Shown: piece after piece, positions 40,790 to 53,961 of the stretch | Layout of the letters: every line of letters begins with the position of its first letter | Numbering within the stretch: position 1 is the stretch's first letter | Program-made: the position numbers and the translations under genes | Assembly (NCBI GenBank): GCA_019802505.1 | Contig: JAFMOC010000007.1 | Location: 1,486,001 to 1,550,000 of the forward strand | Source: Corydoras sp. C115 | Taxonomy: Eukaryota; Chordata; Actinopteri; Siluriformes; Callichthyidae | Reading direction: 5' to 3' | Length of the DNA stretch: 64,000 nt | Notes under the pieces: model-generated | Databases searched by the model: none | What the model was told of the DNA's origin: nothing | What the model saw: the letters and a program-made list of their open reading frames with translations, nothing else

Positions 40790-40965
40790 AATACACAGCT
40801 ATTTAGTGATTTTTGTTAGAAGTATTTCATAATCAGTGTGAAATTTATCTTGCTGTCAATGTAAAGTGAATACATTAAAAGTTTATTCAAGTAACAGAAA
40901 CATTTATGATAAAATGTAACAATTAATTCTGTTGTTTACACTAATATATTATATAATCTTTATAT

Positions 40966-41098
40966 ATTCATTCATTCATTATCTCCCGCTTTATCCTCTA
41001 TTAGGGTCGCGGTGGGGTTCCCCATGCCCATCCAGGGGAGAACATTTCGGGCGCTGGGCAGATAGACCCAGGACAGGGCGCCAATCCATTGCTGGGCA
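40966..41098 (-). mobile_element. DANA/mermaid-type SINE, 3' fragment, reversed
   Basis: The (ATTC)n tail and 3' body run to ccattgctgggca, then stop abruptly. The flanking text atctttatatatt (41099-41111) is close to aatctttatatattc before the element, a probable target duplication. Confidence 0.8.
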
Positions 41099-41366
41099 AT
41101 CTTTATATATTGTTTTTTTTTATTTATATTAATATCCATCAAAATTTAAATGCCTGTCATTACATAATGTAGTAAATTATTATTATTGTTCTTTATTATT
41201 GTTATTATTGTATCTTACAAATGTATGAATATTTTATTACAGCAGTAAACTGTAGATGAAAAATAAACACATTGGAAGCAGACTTGAAGGGGACTTAAAT
41301 GGATCAGCTTTCATTTTCAGAGTAAAGCTACACTTTTCATTGTTAAATTAAGGTTTGCTTCATTTG

Positions 41367-41612
41367 CAGTCATGGGCTTGTGGTTAAGGAACCAGCCTTG
41401 TGACCTGAAGGTCTCCGGTTCAATTCCCTGTCCCACCAAGTACACCAAGTGCCCTTGGACAAGACACCTGACCATAATTGCTCCCCGGGCGCCGTATTCA
41501 CGTGTGCTTTCTTTACCAGTGTGTGTATATGCATGTGTTTCACTGCACGGATGGGTTAAATGTGGAGGACAAATTCCTCTGTATGTATACACAGTAGGCA
41601 AAATAAATAATG
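41367..41612 (+). mobile_element. Second SINE family, tRNA-derived
   Basis: The head gggcttgtggttaaggaacc with box B GGTTCAATTCCC is tRNA-like. The body (ccaagtgcccttggacaaga, ctccccgggcgccgtattca) and the tail gttaaatgtggaggacaaat ending in aaaataaataatg match a common fish SINE pattern unlike the DANA/mermaid body. It appears near full length. Confidence 0.65.
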
Positions 41613-44600
41613 AATTACTTTTTATTCTTCTTCTCTTTTTTGAAACAAGCTATCTCTCCTCCCTTTATTCTGTTGGGCCTCACTTAAACCCCTTTCTCTC
41701 ATTTCCTGGCTCTTCCTATTCACAAACTTTAGATTGACCACACCCCCACTGCCATAAAGCATTATTAAATTTAAGGTTAATAAGATTTCTTTGATAATAG
41801 ATGAAGTTTTATTATTTGCTTCAAGGCTCCTGGATTTAGGTTGTTTTGTGGAAAGAATAGTCTGACTGCCGTATTATGACACCACATCACTTAAAACATT
41901 ACATACTGTATTTGAATAAATCAGTTCTTTACACTGACTATAATCTTCTAGAAAGCCTCAAAGTGTTATATTTGCAAGGGAACACATCATATTAATATCT
42001 GTGGTTTTGGAATCAGATGTGCAATAAGCGCAGACAGGTGTGATGAACATATTTTTACTACCATTTAAATCAGGTGGCTTAAAAAGGTATGCAGAATTTA
42101 GATCAATGAAAAATCGGTGTAAAAACTGGTTTTATCAGTGCTTTGTAGACTTCTTTACTCACTTTGCTAGCTAATGGAGGCCATGACATTGGAAATTAAA
42201 TCATGTATAGGTTCAGAGTAGGAAATATGTGCTGCTATTGATCCCCAGCTCTGCATATACTTGAGGGCTAAGGTTTAATAGCTCTCAGTCTCTCGTTAGC
42301 TGTTGCTTCTGGCATTTAGCAGCATGGTAAAAGCTTAGTGTCTCAGATACTCAGACTGCTGTAATCATTAATACCAAATAAAAGCCTTAATAATACAGAA
42401 TAGCTGAACATTTTCCACCTCTCTCTTACTCTCTCTCTCTTTCTCTCTCGACCTTTTCATTCATCATTGACTTTTTTTTTCCACATGACTATTTTAGTTC
42501 AACCGTAAATGAATTTAAATATGACAGCTACTACAAAATTAAGTATAAAGTCCTTTAATTGTATTCACACATGGTATAGTTAAACTGAAATAAAGAAAAA
42601 GGAAATAGAAGACAAAACAATTGAACTATTTAGGATAAACATTTAAATAAACCCTACGCCTACCGATACCCGCACAACGCTTACTATCATCATTTCCGTG
42701 TATTTATCATTTACATACAACTTAACGACATGCCAACCAAAGCACCCACCCTTTCTCCACCATACAATTATCCCCAGAGTTGAATAAAACCATCACCTTT
42801 AACACAATCAAAAAGCCACAAGACCTTCCTTTTACCCACTGCATTCCTCAAAAATATCTGCATCTTGTGAACAATGTTTTTTTAATGATATATTTTATTA
42901 ACAAAAGCTTTCTGCTGAACTTCCCTGTTTTAAAACACAATTTATTACATGCTTTTAACTTTTTAGACACAATTGGAGATATCCATGTACACAAATGAAT
43001 CTACTTAAAACACTATTTGATATGAATAGCAAAGTTAGCTTCACTGAATGCCTCTTGTATAACTGTAATCATTGACTGTAAGTCAACATCAGTGCCTGAC
43101 CTAAAAAAACACACACTTAAATGACCCTTAATTAAATTGTCACCCAGCTTAGGATGAGGACCCTATTTGGAGCATGGTTTCTATTAAAGTGTCTTCTTTA
43201 TCTTATTACGTTTTCTTGCCTCTTTTTTCTTTGGCTTTCTCATGTTGTGATTGGAGTCAGCCATTCAATAAGCTGTTTTTTTGACAACATCAGTTATTAT
43301 AAATAATATTGCCTTGACTTAACTATTTTACAGTATGAACAGTTAGTCTATAAAAACATTTAAAGCAATTACATGCCTTTAAAAAGTTTAAGAAAGCCCC
43401 ATATGGTTCCAATATTGTGATGTTTTACACAAAGCCACAATAAAGACAAAAATTTAAACCTTAGTAAACACTTCTGGCCTGGAATTACATATCAGTGTCA
43501 GACTTTTCAAATGATATCTGACAAACTACAAATATTGTAGGAAGACCTCTCAGAAGGTTGATTATAAGGGGAAATTATGTCAAATTCATGTCATTTCATG
43601 TTTTTAATGTGATTTCAGGACTTCGCAGACCTTTATTTATGTCATGTATAGACATATTTAATGGATACAGATATTAATGTAAGCAGTTTTGAGCACATGT
43701 GACAGGGAAACAATCCCCGTCTGGACCCCATCAATGTCATAGCTCAGATGGGCAGAAGTACCAGACTGGGCTTTTTTAGCTTTTCCTCGTCTGGTTCTGT
43801 GTTTCTTGGAAAACGAAAAACACTTTTTTTAAGCAGAGTGTTTGCTGGAAGAGCCAGCCGTAACTAATGGCAATAAGATGAAGATGGGCTGCACTGAATT
43901 ATAAGAGTGTTGTGGAATTCAGCAGATTTGTGAAACCTCTCACCACAACCCTGCAAACATGTCCAAATATATAAGACACAACAAGACATTTATTCTGACA
44001 GCGACCAGCTCTCTGGAAACATCGCTGGTGCATGTAGATTTAGTGACGGAAGTGTTGAGAAGTTTTATATACTATACAACCAAAAGAATAAAGCCCTTTG
44101 ACATTTGCACTTAAGCTTGTTGGAAGACATATTTACATTTTTTGGGTATATTCTATACAATTAATCCTTTTTAATGCTCATTAGTGTCTTTAATTATAAG
44201 ATTGTTGAATAAGATTTTAATGTGTACATGAAAATCTGTGGCTTTTGTATTAAAAACAGTGCCGTAATAAGGCTACAAAAAGTTCTGCATTGGACTTCCC
44301 AAATGTTTCAAATGCCTTCATATGGTTTCAAACATTAGCTGATTCTCAGTATGTCGTCATATACTACATGCTGTAGTATTACCATTACCATTAGTATTAC
44401 TACTAGTACTACTACTAATAAGTTAACAATAGGTTGTCTACATACTTATGGGCACATAGTCTATTTTGGTTAATTTGCTCACTCCTTCTTTGGCATGATT
44501 TGTCCCTAAAGACGAAATTGCTGAGTTTTCCATTTCCACTCAGGCTTTCTGTGCGGTTTGTGGAGAAGTGTGTGTGGTCCAGCACATGGAGGTGTGAGTG

Positions 44601-44735
44601 GGAGGACATATGTCTTTTCTGTCCTGTATTTTCTCTTTTGGAGGTACTCTGTCGAAGTTCCTATTCGTGACCATAGCGTGTGCTACAGTCATACATTAGT
44701 GAGAGTGTATGACTCTTAAGATGTGAGTCACTTCT
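41613..44735. other. Long intergenic stretch without recognised genes
   Basis: No exon or known repeat could be supported. A (CT)n-rich patch lies at 42418-42450. The block 43690-43990 is of higher complexity and includes ctcaccacaaccc, which contains a RUNX-type TGTGGT core on minus; significance unknown. Confidence 0.4.
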
Positions 44736-44739
44736 GACT

Positions 44740-44746
44740 TTAGTGT

Positions 44747-44785
<39 letters not shown>

Positions 44786-44986
44786 TGTGGAAAATATATC
44801 CTCTGCTTTTTCCACAGACCGTAAATGAGAGGAGAGAAGTTCGCCATGGGTTACCGTTAAGCATCAGCCCATCGTCTGTTCCCAAGCCAGGCATTTTTCA
44901 GCACATGGATTTAGTTATGTGCCACCAGCTGTGTGTGTATGTGTGTGTGAGTGTCTAGATGTGTATGTGTCTTGCTGTATGTGTCT

Positions 44987-45044
<58 letters not shown>
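44740..45044. repeat. Two (GT)n microsatellites
   Basis: GT tracts at about 44742-44790 (interrupted) and 44990-45044 (near-pure), separated by ordinary sequence. Confidence 0.9.
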
Positions 45045-45045
<1 letters not shown>

Positions 45046-45254
45046 TGAGGAGTCACTTTAGGTCTCTGTTGAACATGTTTGAATAAATAATGTGTCTGTT
45101 GAATGCTGTACTGGACAGGTCTATTACACATTAAAAACTTATTATATCATGCTATTAGGCTTTATTACTTTTATCTCCTTGTTAAGTGTTAAGTTAGTGT
45201 TGGACTTCCCTATTTATTTACAAAGAAAATATGACTAGAGTTTCAGAAAAAAAT

Positions 45255-45715
45255 GTGGATATTACTTCCTTTTAGTATAATATGATTTCAGGTTGTATTA
45301 CTTTGCAGCAGTACACTGTGTTAAGTAACTGATCATTCAAAGTATCTTCCCAATGTAGTTAGGTTCATTATGGTAGCATGTTGGTTTCTTAAACAAAGCC
45401 ACCAAAGGTTTTGATGGCTTTTCTTGGCTCTGTGAGTCTTTTCACAATATTATAAACATAAACATACATAAACATTATAACATAAATTCTTTGTAGTTTT
45501 CCATTGAGAGACATTATTTTAAACTGACTGACAATTATATTACAAAGTATGGCACAGAGGGTTGAACCACAACCATTCTTGTTTGTGAAGACTAATTCTT
45601 TAGTGGATACTCCTTTTGATGACTTCACCTGTTGCTGGTTAAACTGCTTATTGAACCTTTCAGAAGAGTTGCACTAAACTCAGTCTTATGTCCTGTTTTA
45701 TAGAAATAAAAATTA
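45255..45715 (+). repeat. Local ~325-bp repeat family, diverged copy
   Basis: ttcaggttgtatt, actgtgttaagtaactga and tgaacctttcagaagagttg appear in the same order as in the copies at 49.5 and 51.6 kb, with insertions between them. Confidence 0.5.
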
Positions 45716-47929
45716 GAATTTGCTTATATATATATATATATTTGTCATATTAAGACAAAAAAAAAAAAACACACTAAGAAAAAGGTTCAAGTGATTTTTA
45801 GAAAGTGTCTCATCTTTTCTGTAATTGGGGTTTTTAAAATCAGCACTGAATTATATTTATAATAAGAATAATAAGAATAAATAATAAGATGGTAATAAAA
45901 TAATTAAAATAGTTACAACTATGTTAAACTGTTTTAGCAGGCATGATCCTACCACATTAGAAATAGTTCTTAATAAAAATAGCAGACTGTGGAGACATAG
46001 TTCATTGAAACGAGTAAGCCTCTGATAAAAGACTGGGCCTTGTTTCATTTACAGCAAAACCACTGAGATTTGGCTAGTTTTGAAGTTGAGGCTTCTCTTG
46101 CTGAGGTTTTCTTTTAGTTCCTAAATGGGAATGGAAACAACTCAGAAGTGGTTGGCCTAATAAGATCTGATATGAAACCATAACCACAGGAGTCATGGGT
46201 CATTGCTTATGAGGTAGCCTTCACCTTAGTGGGGGTAACTGAAATTTTATTTAATGATACAAGCAAGTTTAAATTATTGTCTAAACTGTCTGGTTTTAAA
46301 CACTGTGTTTCCATCTCTCAATTCCTCCAAAGGCACCAAATATGTCTCAACTTCTAGTACTGGTGTCTATATTTGCTTTTAAAAGTAAATTACAGGGAAT
46401 TGCATTAAAAGACAAACAAAAAACAGAACTATTTTTGTTCTGACTTAAAGCCATTTTACCTTCTTCCAAAATGGTATTTACATGCTTTTAAGTACGTCAG
46501 TAAGAAACCAACCATGGTTCAAGTTTGTCCCTCTTTTATGCATGTTTTCCAAACACCCTTGGTTTAATTATCATGCCTCCTTTAATTTATCTGAATTCTG
46601 AATTTGTTCATACACCTACCATACAACACACTGCTAAAAAGTTCCCTAATTTAAATTTAAACCTGAATAAATAAAAGTGTATTAAACAATACAAGCTGAA
46701 ATAAGATCAGAAAAAGAGAAGGCATAAAATATTAAAAAGTAAGAGACAAAAATATAGGGAGAACAAGCAACAAAAAATTCATCACACAATCATCTAAGAG
46801 GAAGAGTGTGGGCTTGTTTAAATCAGTAGAAGGTGGGTAACTACATAGCACACATTTTTTAAACTTATAAATCTTTGATAAATAAATAAATCTTTGTAGA
46901 TTATAACTACTTTATCCATAGCATCTGAGTTCCAATTTTCACATTTATGTGTAATCCTTGGTTTATAGATATTCAAAACTATATTCATAATAATGAAATA
47001 CTGAGCTTAGAAAGCTTAATTATGTCCATTGTGTCAATACATGAACCTTAGAAACTCAGCATTTTTAGTAATTGGAGTAATAATATCACCCCCTGTATTA
47101 GAATAATAAGCTTGATGCACCCTCCTTTGTTAACATGCCACCCGCCTGTATAGTATACCCTCTGCAAAATACCCTCTGCTTGTTGTTTTTTGTTGCTCTT
47201 TGTTGTTAATGTTTTAAGCCGGCCCACATAGATACAACAGATTCTGATATCTTTACAGATAGTGTACATTGAATATTGAAATGAAAGTGTACATTTTGCC
47301 TCACTTGTTTAACTTATGCTTACAAAAATACCTTTAAACAGGTTTTAGTTACAGCAAAGCCATACTGTATTTTTAAACTATATTAATATATTCATTATTT
47401 ACAGTGCCTATTGATAAAAGTCCTAATTTGGGAAAGGTCCAATGCAATTTGTTTGGAATTATGGATTTGTGAACTTAAATCAAATCAAAGCCTGACTACC
47501 TGAGCCAAGGCTGGGGTGGAACTTTTAGCAGGACTTTAATTCATAGTCATAAAATTCATATAATTCATGGTTCACTAACATTTTAGCATTATGGTTTTAT
47601 TATTTTATATTCATAATTGAGTATATATTTTTTGGCAACATTATAAAATAATGATCAAGATGATAAACAATAAAATGTACTCTCTATTTTTGTTCATCTA
47701 TCAGATGCAAATTTACTGTGGAGAGGAAAATGTATATATAATCTGATAAAATATACATTGCACCATACAAAACCATCAGTAAAATGTTCTCCCTTGTTTT
47801 GAATCACTGAGTTAGAAACCTGAGATACAGGGAACTGAGTGGGTGTGGAAGGAGCTGCTACCTCTCCCCCCTTTAAATCATGCAATGAATCATGTCCCAC
47901 ACAATTGCTATCTCAAGCTCTGCGCTCTG

Positions 47930-47930
<1 letters not shown>
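45716..47930. other. Intergenic, AT-rich, nothing recognised
   Basis: No gene or clear repeat beyond short A/T runs. Confidence 0.4.
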
Positions 47931-48018
<88 letters not shown>

Positions 48019-48062
48019 TGTGGGTGTGTGTGTGTGTGTGTGTGTGTTTGTGTATGTATGTG
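47931..48062. repeat. Long (GT)n microsatellite
   Basis: About 130 nt of nearly pure TG repeats with a few T or G interruptions near 48015-48060. Open frames called across it on both strands are artefacts of the repeat. Confidence 0.97.
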
Positions 48063-49539
48063 TGTCCATTTCAAAAATATAGCTGGAAACATATTCTCGT
48101 TGGACTTGCTGTTTTTCCTCCATGTGAGAAATGTTGTGTATTGATTCTCATGTAAATGCTTGGGAACCGAATTTCTTGACATTTAATTATCCCAACTGTA
48201 CTTCACTGGTAACAGAAAATTTATATATTTACTTTAATGTGTACATATAAGTTATGATTTTCCTTTATATTCTTGTGATTTAAACAATTATTTTATTGTT
48301 TAAATTACATAGGTCTAAATAGCTAAATTAACAGAAAACATTCTTGAAAAGAACACTCAATTTCCTCCTAAATGTTACATATAAAATAGATTATTGGTGG
48401 GCTCAATATGAATAAAGCTTGCTTTCCATTACATTGCACTAAGGCTGTCTTAGTGTCATAACTAATATGTTAACAGATTTTTATCACATCCTGTAGACAG
48501 TAATAGATAAACGCCACCATCATAGTTAGAATTCTTGTTTCCCAGAATCCTCAGCTGTTGTTAGCCTAGACTCCAGGAACAATCTGGTTCATGCTCTCAT
48601 TTTCTTCATGTGACGTATTGGTTAAGGTACTAGTACCCAAAGTTTTATGGCTTCTTTAACTTGTATTGTTTTGAATTGTATCTTTTACGTTGTTGTTTGG
48701 GCTCATGTAATCAAAAATTATATGTATGGCTTGGCAAAAAAGCTCTGTTTTTAAACTGTGGTTCCAAAGGTGTTTTGTGAGATTGAAGTTGGCTTACATG
48801 CTGGCAATTTCACTTTGTAAACACATAAATATTCATACTTCCCAAATATTGCTACAAAGCTGAAAACACATAATTAAAAAAAATTGTTGTTTCTGGAACC
48901 AAGGGATCTAATCACATATATATGTTCTGTAAGAGAACTGTATTAAAGTGGAAAGAGTTTGTGGGAACTAGAAAGAGAATGTGGCAGGGAGAGACCAAAA
49001 GAAAGAGTGGGAAAGGGGTAGAGACAGAGTCAGAGAAAGAGTGGAGTTGGTCTCAGCAGGGCGATATCTGATGAGAAACTACCTCACTCAGTGAATGTAG
49101 TTTTAGGTTTGCTGTATAGTACATAGCCTTTCTTATTCTCTCATCTCTGTCCTTCCCTTGTTGCCCTCTTCTCTGTGGAGACGTGAGAAGAGTTGCCTCA
49201 TCACTCTCGGGGGTCCCCACGGTCAGATCTTCACGGGAACTGTGTGGGAACCGTTATCTTGGCCAGGGTCCTTGTTTCCCAGAATCCTTTTCTCCGGTTC
49301 GCTCGCACTCCTGAACCAAACCAGTTCTAACTCGTAGTCTCTTCTCATGACTTCTAGGGCGAGTAAGGCAAAATCTAATTGCTTTCATATGGACCAGGTA
49401 GCAGTGACCCAGGAAGTGGTTTTCATGCTCTATGAGAAAAGAGAGAAATCAGCCCCCATCCAACGCGAGCCTTTATTATTTTAAGCAGCCGGTTTGAGTT
49501 ATAATTTTAGTGTTCTGGAACAGTACATGCCCTTTTTTA
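48063..49539. other. Intergenic; GC-richer block near 49.1-49.4 kb
   Basis: Most is AT-rich. The block 49130-49390 is more complex and GC-rich but has no recognised open frame. The phrase cttgtttcccagaatcct occurs at about 48534-48551 and 49268-49285, a short direct repeat. Confidence 0.4.
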
Positions 49540-49915
49540 TACTTAAAATATAGATGATTTTCTCTCATTGTGGCCCTAGAATTAAACTGACCTGTTTTCC
49601 CCTAAAACAAACTGGAATGTGGACTATAGAAAAACATATTCTTTTGGTCCATGTGCTATGACTTCAGGTCTGTTTTTTGTGTAAAATTTGAAAATTGCTT
49701 CCTGTTTGCATAATATAGTTTCAGGTTGTATTTTCTGATGTGGAGGCAGTCTGTGTTAAGTGACTATGATTTTGTGGCTATCTTTTATAAGGGCACAGTT
49801 TCTCAAACAATACTGCCTGAGGGCTTAATGGTCATGCACATTCATCATCTAACATACTTCTTTATCCTTAAAATATAGATGATTTTGCCCTATAGTTGCC
49901 CTGGAATTATGCATA
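49540..49915 (+). repeat. Local ~325-bp repeat family, reference copy plus partial tandem copy
   Basis: The unit starts at cttaaaatatagatgatttt (49542) and restarts at 49867, a 325-bp period. The second unit is only about 50 bp long. Landmarks: tcattgtggccctagaatta, cctaaaacaaactggaatgt, gactgcc-type tactgcctgagggcttaatg. Confidence 0.7.
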
Positions 49916-51016
49916 CTTCTTACTGCTTGGTTAATTGTTTTTTATTAGAAGTTTTAGTTCATGAAATCAGTTAAATACATCGCTACTCCTATAACAGTGT
50001 GCTGAATTGTGAACGAAAACAAATAATTTGTAGACTCATGCAGGTAATCTAGTCAAACATTCCTTGTCAACAAAGTACCATTTTGCAGAACTCATGCAGA
50101 ACTTGGCTTGATATTGTCTTCACTTTTCATTTGGGTAACATTTTTAACATATGGTGCCTCTATTAATGAGCATTATTTATAAAGTTACTTTTTAAACTAA
50201 GCCACCAGTTAAACCAATACCAGGTAAACACTAGCATGATCATATGGAGACTTCAGTGTGTGATGTGACATGACATGACTAATTCGCCACATGACAAGGG
50301 CGTTGAATTAATCAGCCTGCAGAATAGAGATTTTGAACCACATTTAACTTAAGTGAATCCTTTTGTGATGACATAACGTATATATAATACTGATATGTCT
50401 CTAATGGCTAATCTGAAGATGTGTTTACACATAAGGAAATGAGAACATTTGTCCACTTTATCTGTAACTGGATTGTCTTTTTAATTGCTGTGTTAACTAT
50501 GATTAAATATATAATATCTGCACAAATTAAACGATCAGTTCCATTGAAGATTTTTGGCAACACTTTAAGGCAGGCCTTATACTGTTCAAGTATTGTTCCT
50601 GCTTATACGTTTTAATTCTTTGGAAATTAGAGAAACTAATTGTTATGTTTTTGTTCCTTGTTGATGTTAACAAGACTTAAGCTTCTAAACATTCTGTGAT
50701 AATTGTTGTTTGATGCACCACACATTTTCTATAGGGGACAAAGGGAACTGCAGGGAGACCAGTTGAGCACACACATAGGCATGTCTATAATGCCATGCTG
50801 TTGTAACTCATGCAGAATAAAGCCTGGCTTTGTTGTGCTTAAATAGATATAAAGTTCCTGGGAATAGACACCGTCTTGACAGCAGCAAATATCTTTCCAT
50901 TAGGCTGCACATCAAAAGTCCTTTTACATATATGAAAATTACCCATGCCGTAGGCACTGTATGCACCCCATGCACTGATGCTTGTTTTTGCACATTTGGT
51001 TGGTATCAGTCTTTAA
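49916..51016. other. Intergenic, nothing recognised
   Basis: AT-rich sequence between copies of the local repeat; no gene supported. Confidence 0.4.
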
Positions 51017-51148
51017 CCTGATCTGTTTTCCCCTAAAACATGCTGAAATGTGGACCATTGAAAACCTTTCTTTATTCTCTGTTAGATAACCTCAGGTCTG
51101 TTAGATGATTTTCTCTCATTGTGGCCCTAGAGTTAAACTGACCTGTTT
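51017..51148 (+). repeat. Local ~325-bp repeat family, partial copies
   Basis: 51017-51095 matches the part of the unit beginning ctgttttcccctaaaaca, then a new unit starts at gatgattttctctcattgtg. That second unit is broken by an inserted element at 51149 and resumes near 51596. Confidence 0.7.
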
Positions 51149-51595
51149 ATGCTGTGTTGTATTATTAGCTCTAACTGCCTTCCTTGTCTGTTTCTTTTGA
51201 GGTGTGACCGGCTTCCTGGAGATCTTCATCCATGGCTCTGCTGACGAATACTGGATGGAACCTGAATATCAATTGGACTGCCGGTCCTGCAGGACACCCT
51301 TAATGGACTCACATATAGTTTTCCAGTTGTTAGTTTTTCCATTTGTTAAATATCTGTACATAGCTGTCCTACATTGTTGTTGCTGCCTGGCTGCTCAAGG
51401 AGGATGAGTCCCCCACTGAGTCTTGGTCCTCCCAAGGTTTCTTCCTTCAATAACAACATAAAAGGGAGTTTTTTCTTGCCACTGTCGCTTCGGCTTGCTC
51501 TTTGGGGGTTTAAAGACTTTTCATTCTGTAAAGCTGCTTTGTGACAATGTAATGTTGTAAAAAGCGCTATATAAATAAATAACTTGAACTTGAAC
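51149..51595 (+). mobile_element. Retroposon 3' fragment inserted into the local repeat
   Basis: This contains cactgagtcttggtcctccc, aaggtttcttccttc, ttcttgccactgtcgct and ends aaaagcgctatataaataaa with (cttgaa)n, a widespread fish retroposon 3' end. It separates two halves of a sequence that is continuous at 49590-49600, so its limits are fixed to a few bases. Confidence 0.7.
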
Positions 51596-51965
51596 TTTTC
51601 CCCTAAAACAAACTGGAATATGGACTATTTAAACATATTCTTTTGGACCATGTACTATGACTTCAGGTCTGGTTTTTATGTAAAATTTGAATATTGCTTC
51701 CTGTGTAATATAAATATAGTTTCAGGTTGTATTTTCTGATGTGGTGGCATTCTGTGTTAAGTGACAATGAATTTGTTGCAATCTTTCATAGGGGCATGGT
51801 TTCTCAAACAATACTGCCTGAGGGCTTAATGGTCATGCACATTCATTAGTGTTTTTTTGCCCGTGGTGTTGTGCACCAAAATTTAATTGTTACCTGTTAA
51901 ACTGCAAACTATGGAACCTTTCAGAACAGTGTTACTTTAACCAATTTTCCTTCTGTTTTATCTTT
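51596..51965 (+). repeat. Local ~325-bp repeat family, continuation after insertion
   Basis: Resumes with cctaaaacaaactggaatat and runs to tactgcctgagggcttaatg, closely following 49600-49845. It then extends into gaacctttcagaacagtgtt, which is shared with the 45.6 kb copy. Confidence 0.7.
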
Positions 51966-52124
51966 TTAAGTTGTTGGCATTAGTTTTCATATTTTTGTTT
52001 ATTAATAAACAACTGTTTTATATCTAAAATCTCATTAACAATGTCCTTAATCCAACTAATTGTACTAATGGTATTTACATTAGCTGAAATATACAACTGT
52101 GTCTCATCATTATATGTATAATGG

Positions 52125-52895
52125 TATTTGCCAGAGAACACCAAGATTGGCAAATTCTCTATCGACGTCCTGTGCTCTTCACTTAGTTCACACTAAGCAC
52201 ATTTGACAGACATGACAGGAGATTTGAGTCACTGTGGAGAACGTTCTGCTGCCTGAAACATCCTCCAGCATGACCAATTTGGCAGTGGGTCAGTAATGGT
52301 GTGGGGAGGCATTTATTTGGAGGGCCACGCAGACCTCACTGTTCTAGCCAGAGGTACCCTGACTGCCATTAGGTACTGGGATGAGATACTAAGACCCATT
52401 GTGAGAATCTATGCTGGTGCAGTGGGCCCTGAGTTCCTATTGATGCATGACTATGCTAGGCCTCATGTAGATGTAGTGTGTCAGCAATTCCAGCATGATG
52501 GAATTGATGGACTGGCCTGTCCATTCCCCAGACCTGAATACAATCAAGCACATCTGGGACATCATGTCTTGTTCCAGCCAATAACGCCAGGTTGCACCAC
52601 AGACTGTCCAGGAGTTGACTGATGCTTTAATCCAGGTCTGGGAGGAGATTCCTTAGGAGAACATCCACCGCCTCATCAGGAGCATGCCTAGGCATTGTAG
52701 GGAGGTCATACAGGCATGTGGAGGCCACACACACTACTGAGCCTCATTTTAATTTGTTTTGAGGAATTTCCACTGAAGTTGTATCAGCCTGTCACTTGAT
52801 TTTCCACTTGGATTTTGAGTATGATTCCAAATCCAGACCCTAATGGGATAATAATTTACATTGATAATTATTATGTTATTTTGTTCTCTATGCAT
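52125..52895 (+). mobile_element. Tc1-like transposon relic, 5' truncated
   Basis: Transposase text is clear: VMVWGG start of the catalytic region (about 52296), TAIRYWDEILRPIVR, LLMHDYARPHV around the second catalytic Asp, then frame-shifted cagacctgaatacaatcaag and catcaggagcatgcctaggc. A stop and frameshifts inactivate it. The N-terminal DNA-binding part and the left terminal repeat are missing. Confidence 0.85.
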
Positions 52896-53185
52896 TCCAC
52901 TCTGTAATAAATAAATAAATAAATAAATAAATAATAAATTATAGTAATAAATAATAAACAATGTAGAGCATTCAATTCAATTCAAATTAAATCCTTTATT
53001 TTCATGTCACATTACCACAGGTGTGAAAGGTGAGTGAGGTGCTTGGGTGCTCAATCCCCCATAGTTGTACTACAACGAAAAAAACACAGATAATTGTGCA
53101 AATTACGTAAGTAATGGTGTTAATATAGCTTAAATAATGGAAAATCAATGAAATGTTAATATAAAGTGTCCAATTTACATTGAAT

Positions 53186-53285
53186 CCATGTTTGTGGACT
53201 GTGGAAACCGGATAACCCAAAGGAAACCCACACGAAGAAGGGGAGAACATGGAAACTCCACCCAGATTGGGATTCAAACCTGGAA
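53186..53285 (-). mobile_element. DANA/mermaid-type SINE fragment
   Basis: Reverse fragment from gaatccatgtttgtggactg to gggattcaaacctgga; both ends are missing. Confidence 0.75.
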
Positions 53286-53777
53286 TAAGAAATTAGTTTG
53301 AAAATATTAATGGATTATTAAATTATATTATTAATTCATTCTTAGTGGTATAAATGGATTCCAAAGCTAAATTACTTACTTAACATTAAAAAAGAGATTG
53401 AAGTAACACATGGAAGCTAGTTGACGAGTACTATACAGTATTAATTTTATTTTGTGACCTCCATAATCAAATAAATTGTGACATATTTTTAAAATAATGC
53501 AAATTAAGTGGCCATAAGTTTATCTACTCATCATACATAAACCGTTTAAAAAATCTCATTATGTTTAGTGCCTTGTGAGTTTTGTTTGCTTAGTTCACCA
53601 ATTCTTTTTAACAATGAACAAAATATATTTTTCTGTAACTTTTGCCTTTTAAATTACAATAGCTAGTCTTCGTTAGCAAACAATATTATTCAAGTTAAGT
53701 ACTGTTTTTTACCTACATTTTTTTATCACTAAACAACAAGAGGTCCAGGTAATAGAAACATACAACCTAACTTATTA

Positions 53778-53961
53778 TAAAAAAAAGGGGGGGGGGGGGG
53801 GGGGGGGGGGCTGAGGGGTGCAGAATCAGATAACGATCAGGTTTGATAATTCTACAGTGTAGCTATTTTTCTTCATAACTACTGACTTGTGGTGTTCTCT
53901 CATTTGTGAGTCGTTTTGGATAAAAGCGTCTGCTAAATGACTAAATGTAATGTAAATGTAA
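53778..53961 (+). mobile_element. LINE 3' UTR copy with internal poly(G)
   Basis: Starts at the stop codon TAA, then A-rich, 24 G residues (53787-53810), aatcagataacgatcaggtt and the tail gataaaagcgtctgctaaat. It is homologous along its length to 3342-3512. Confidence 0.75.

Noticed and set aside
47839..48182. Overlapping open frames of VCVCV or HTHTH residues on both strands
   Set aside because: They are translations of the (GT)n tract. The same applies to frames over the tracts at 29.2, 44.7, 58.9, 59.7, 60.0 and 61.0 kb.
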